Of a stretch of 6,792 nt of DNA, positions 6,290 through 6,792 are shown piece by piece. This stretch comes from an uncultured Kouleothrix sp. (GTDB lineage: Bacteria; Chloroflexota; Chloroflexia; Chloroflexales; Roseiflexaceae). A program made the translations under genes and the position numbers. The notes under the pieces were generated by a model. It did no database searches. It was not told the DNA's origin and saw only the letters and a program-made list of their open reading frames with translations. The stretch is taken from contig CALLYN010000120.1 of NCBI GenBank assembly GCA_937858455.1, positions 1 through 6,792 of the forward strand, in the 5' to 3' direction. Each line of letters starts with the position of its first letter. The stretch's first letter is position 1.

Positions 6290-6457
6290 TTACTCGCCCC
6301 AGTCTTCGCCGACCTCGGGGGCCAGCGCCAGGGTCGGCGGGTTGATGCTTACCACCTCTAGCTCGGTGGCGCAGTCGGGGCAGGTGACGATCTCGCCTTC
6401 AACCACGTCGTCGCTCAGGCTGACGGTGGCTTCGCACTCGGGGCAGCTTGCGCTCAT
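6290..6457 (-). CDS. lysW: Amino-group carrier protein LysW
   Basis: This 55-aa acidic protein is the carrier to which alpha-aminoadipate is attached by LysX; the later intermediates stay on it until release as lysine. It has a zinc-ribbon-like knuckle pair, CPEC (5-8) and CPDC (26-29), then TELEVVSINP (31-40), and ends in EDWGE (51-55), the fixed LysW terminus. The gamma-carboxyl of Glu55 is the attachment site. Size and arrangement match Thermus LysW (54 aa) closely. AGGAG (6467-6471) is 9 nt before the ATG. It precedes lysX and follows the dehydrogenase gene by 168 nt. The sequence alone does not say whether the carrier also serves arginine synthesis. Confidence 0.97.
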   Translation of the reverse strand: MSASCPECEATVSLSDDVVEGEIVTCPDCATELEVVSINPPTLALAPEVGEDWGE

Positions 6458-6466
6458 GATCTGTTG

Positions 6467-6471
6467 CTCCT
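6467..6471 (-). promoter_or_regulatory. Ribosome binding site of lysW
   Basis: AGGAG within AAAAGGAG on the minus strand, 9 nt before the lysW ATG. It is among the best Shine-Dalgarno sequences in the window, which suits a carrier protein needed in quantity. Confidence 0.75.
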
Positions 6472-6500
6472 TTTGCTAGTGATCCGTTTCAAGTCGTCGT

Positions 6501-6572
6501 GGGAGTGTTCGCTCCCTTGCAGGATGTGGGTTGGCCTTTCCCTCTGCCTCTTTTGCCAAAGCGAGAGAGGGA
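6501..6572 (-). promoter_or_regulatory. Structured lysW leader: overlapping hairpins
   Basis: Three pairings can be drawn. GGGAG/CTCCC joins 6501-6505 and 6512-6516. TCCCTCT/AGAGGGA joins 6539-6545 and 6566-6572. TTGGC/GCCAA joins 6531-6535 and 6555-6559. The last two interleave, so they either exclude each other or form a pseudoknot. None is followed by a U run on the minus strand. I could not find a convincing -35/-10 promoter in the gap. This may be a regulatory leader or chance structure in a repeat-rich spacer. Confidence 0.3.
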
Positions 6573-6579
6573 GATGTGT

Positions 6580-6622
6580 TGATGTCATGGTGCGGTCGCG
6601 AAACGACTGCACCATGGCATCA
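6580..6622. repeat. 19-pair palindrome directly after the dehydrogenase gene
   Basis: 6580-6598 pairs with 6604-6622 (17 Watson-Crick pairs and two that are G-T on the plus strand), loop CGAAA. It starts 3 nt after the dehydrogenase stop. On the minus-strand RNA the two wobbles become A/C mismatches, and no U tract follows. It may still end transcription or protect the 3' end; a dispersed palindromic repeat is equally possible. Confidence 0.55.
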
Positions 6623-6625
6623 GAT

Positions 6626-6792
6626 CTATCCTCCCGCCTCTGCCATGGGCGCGGGGGCGGGGTCTTCCACGCCAGGATCGGCCAGCGCCGCGATCACCGC
6701 GCGCGTGATGTCGGCGGTGTTGGCGGCGCCGCCCATGTCGGGGGTGTGCGGCCCGGCCTCGCGTACGTGCGCCACGGCCGCCGCGATGCGCC
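6626..6792 (-). CDS. Isocitrate/homoisocitrate/isopropylmalate dehydrogenase family, C-terminal end (runs off the right edge)
   Basis: Only the last 54 codons and the TAG stop are present. The peptide RIAAAVAHVREAG (1-13 of the visible part) followed by HTPDMGGAANTADITRAVIAAL (15-36) is the typical end of the beta-decarboxylating dehydrogenase family, where (T)xD(L/M)GG-x-A-x-T near the C-terminus is common to isocitrate, homoisocitrate and 3-isopropylmalate dehydrogenases. A Pro/Ala-rich tail of about 17 residues follows. These enzymes oxidise a 2-hydroxy acid with NAD(P) and decarboxylate it. Next to lysW and lysX, homoisocitrate dehydrogenase, which gives 2-oxoadipate for lysine, is the most attractive role, but the substrate-determining region lies outside the window. 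Confidence 0.75.
   Translation of the reverse strand, partial: RIAAAVAHVREAGPHTPDMGGAANTADITRAVIAALADPGVEDPAPAPMAEAGG

Noticed and set aside
6501..6516. Intrinsic terminator before lysW
   Set aside because: The 5-bp stem is short and no U tract follows on the transcribed strand.

Overview
The window is GC-rich bacterial DNA in which every gene I can support lies on the minus strand, so transcription runs from the right edge (6792) to the left edge (1). Gene content, the LysW carrier-protein lysine genes, and several simple-sequence and palindromic repeats of a kind I associate with filamentous Chloroflexota (Roseiflexus/Kouleothrix-like) suggest a member of class Chloroflexia. The taxonomic placement is inference from style and content, not from a marker gene.

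Reading in the direction of transcription, the right part (6792 to 3659) is a lysine-biosynthesis block of the alpha-aminoadipate (AAA) type that uses the amino-group carrier protein LysW. It holds the C-terminal end of an isocitrate/homoisocitrate/isopropylmalate-type dehydrogenase, a 168-bp gap with several hairpins, lysW (55 aa, ending in EDWGE), a long palindrome, lysX (ATP-grasp ligase that joins the amino group of AAA to the C-terminal Glu of LysW), a Nudix hydrolase, and lysY (reductase of the LysW-bound acyl phosphate). The kinase LysZ, aminotransferase LysJ and deacylase LysK are not in the window.

A 150-bp MITE-like element (3509-3658) with near-perfect terminal inverted repeats and three strong internal hairpins sits exactly against the lysY stop codon. 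The TAA of lysY is one copy of its probable TTA target duplication. It is followed by a short tract of GTAGTGC-type repeats.

Beyond the element comes a two-gene unit, a GNAT acetyltransferase and a homocitrate/isopropylmalate synthase-like DRE-TIM metallolyase, coupled by a 4-nt ATGA overlap. The synthase could supply homocitrate to the same lysine route, which would tie it to the dehydrogenase at the right edge. A further transport group follows: two half-size chromate-transporter (CHR) proteins, again overlapping by ATGA, and the first 56 codons of an EamA/DMT-family permease 10 nt later.

I see no rRNA, tRNA, CRISPR array or phage genes. The block is largely a recognisable pathway. The less ordinary material is in the repeats and hairpins between genes, in protein ends apparently made from repeats, and in the atypical motifs of the synthase-like protein.
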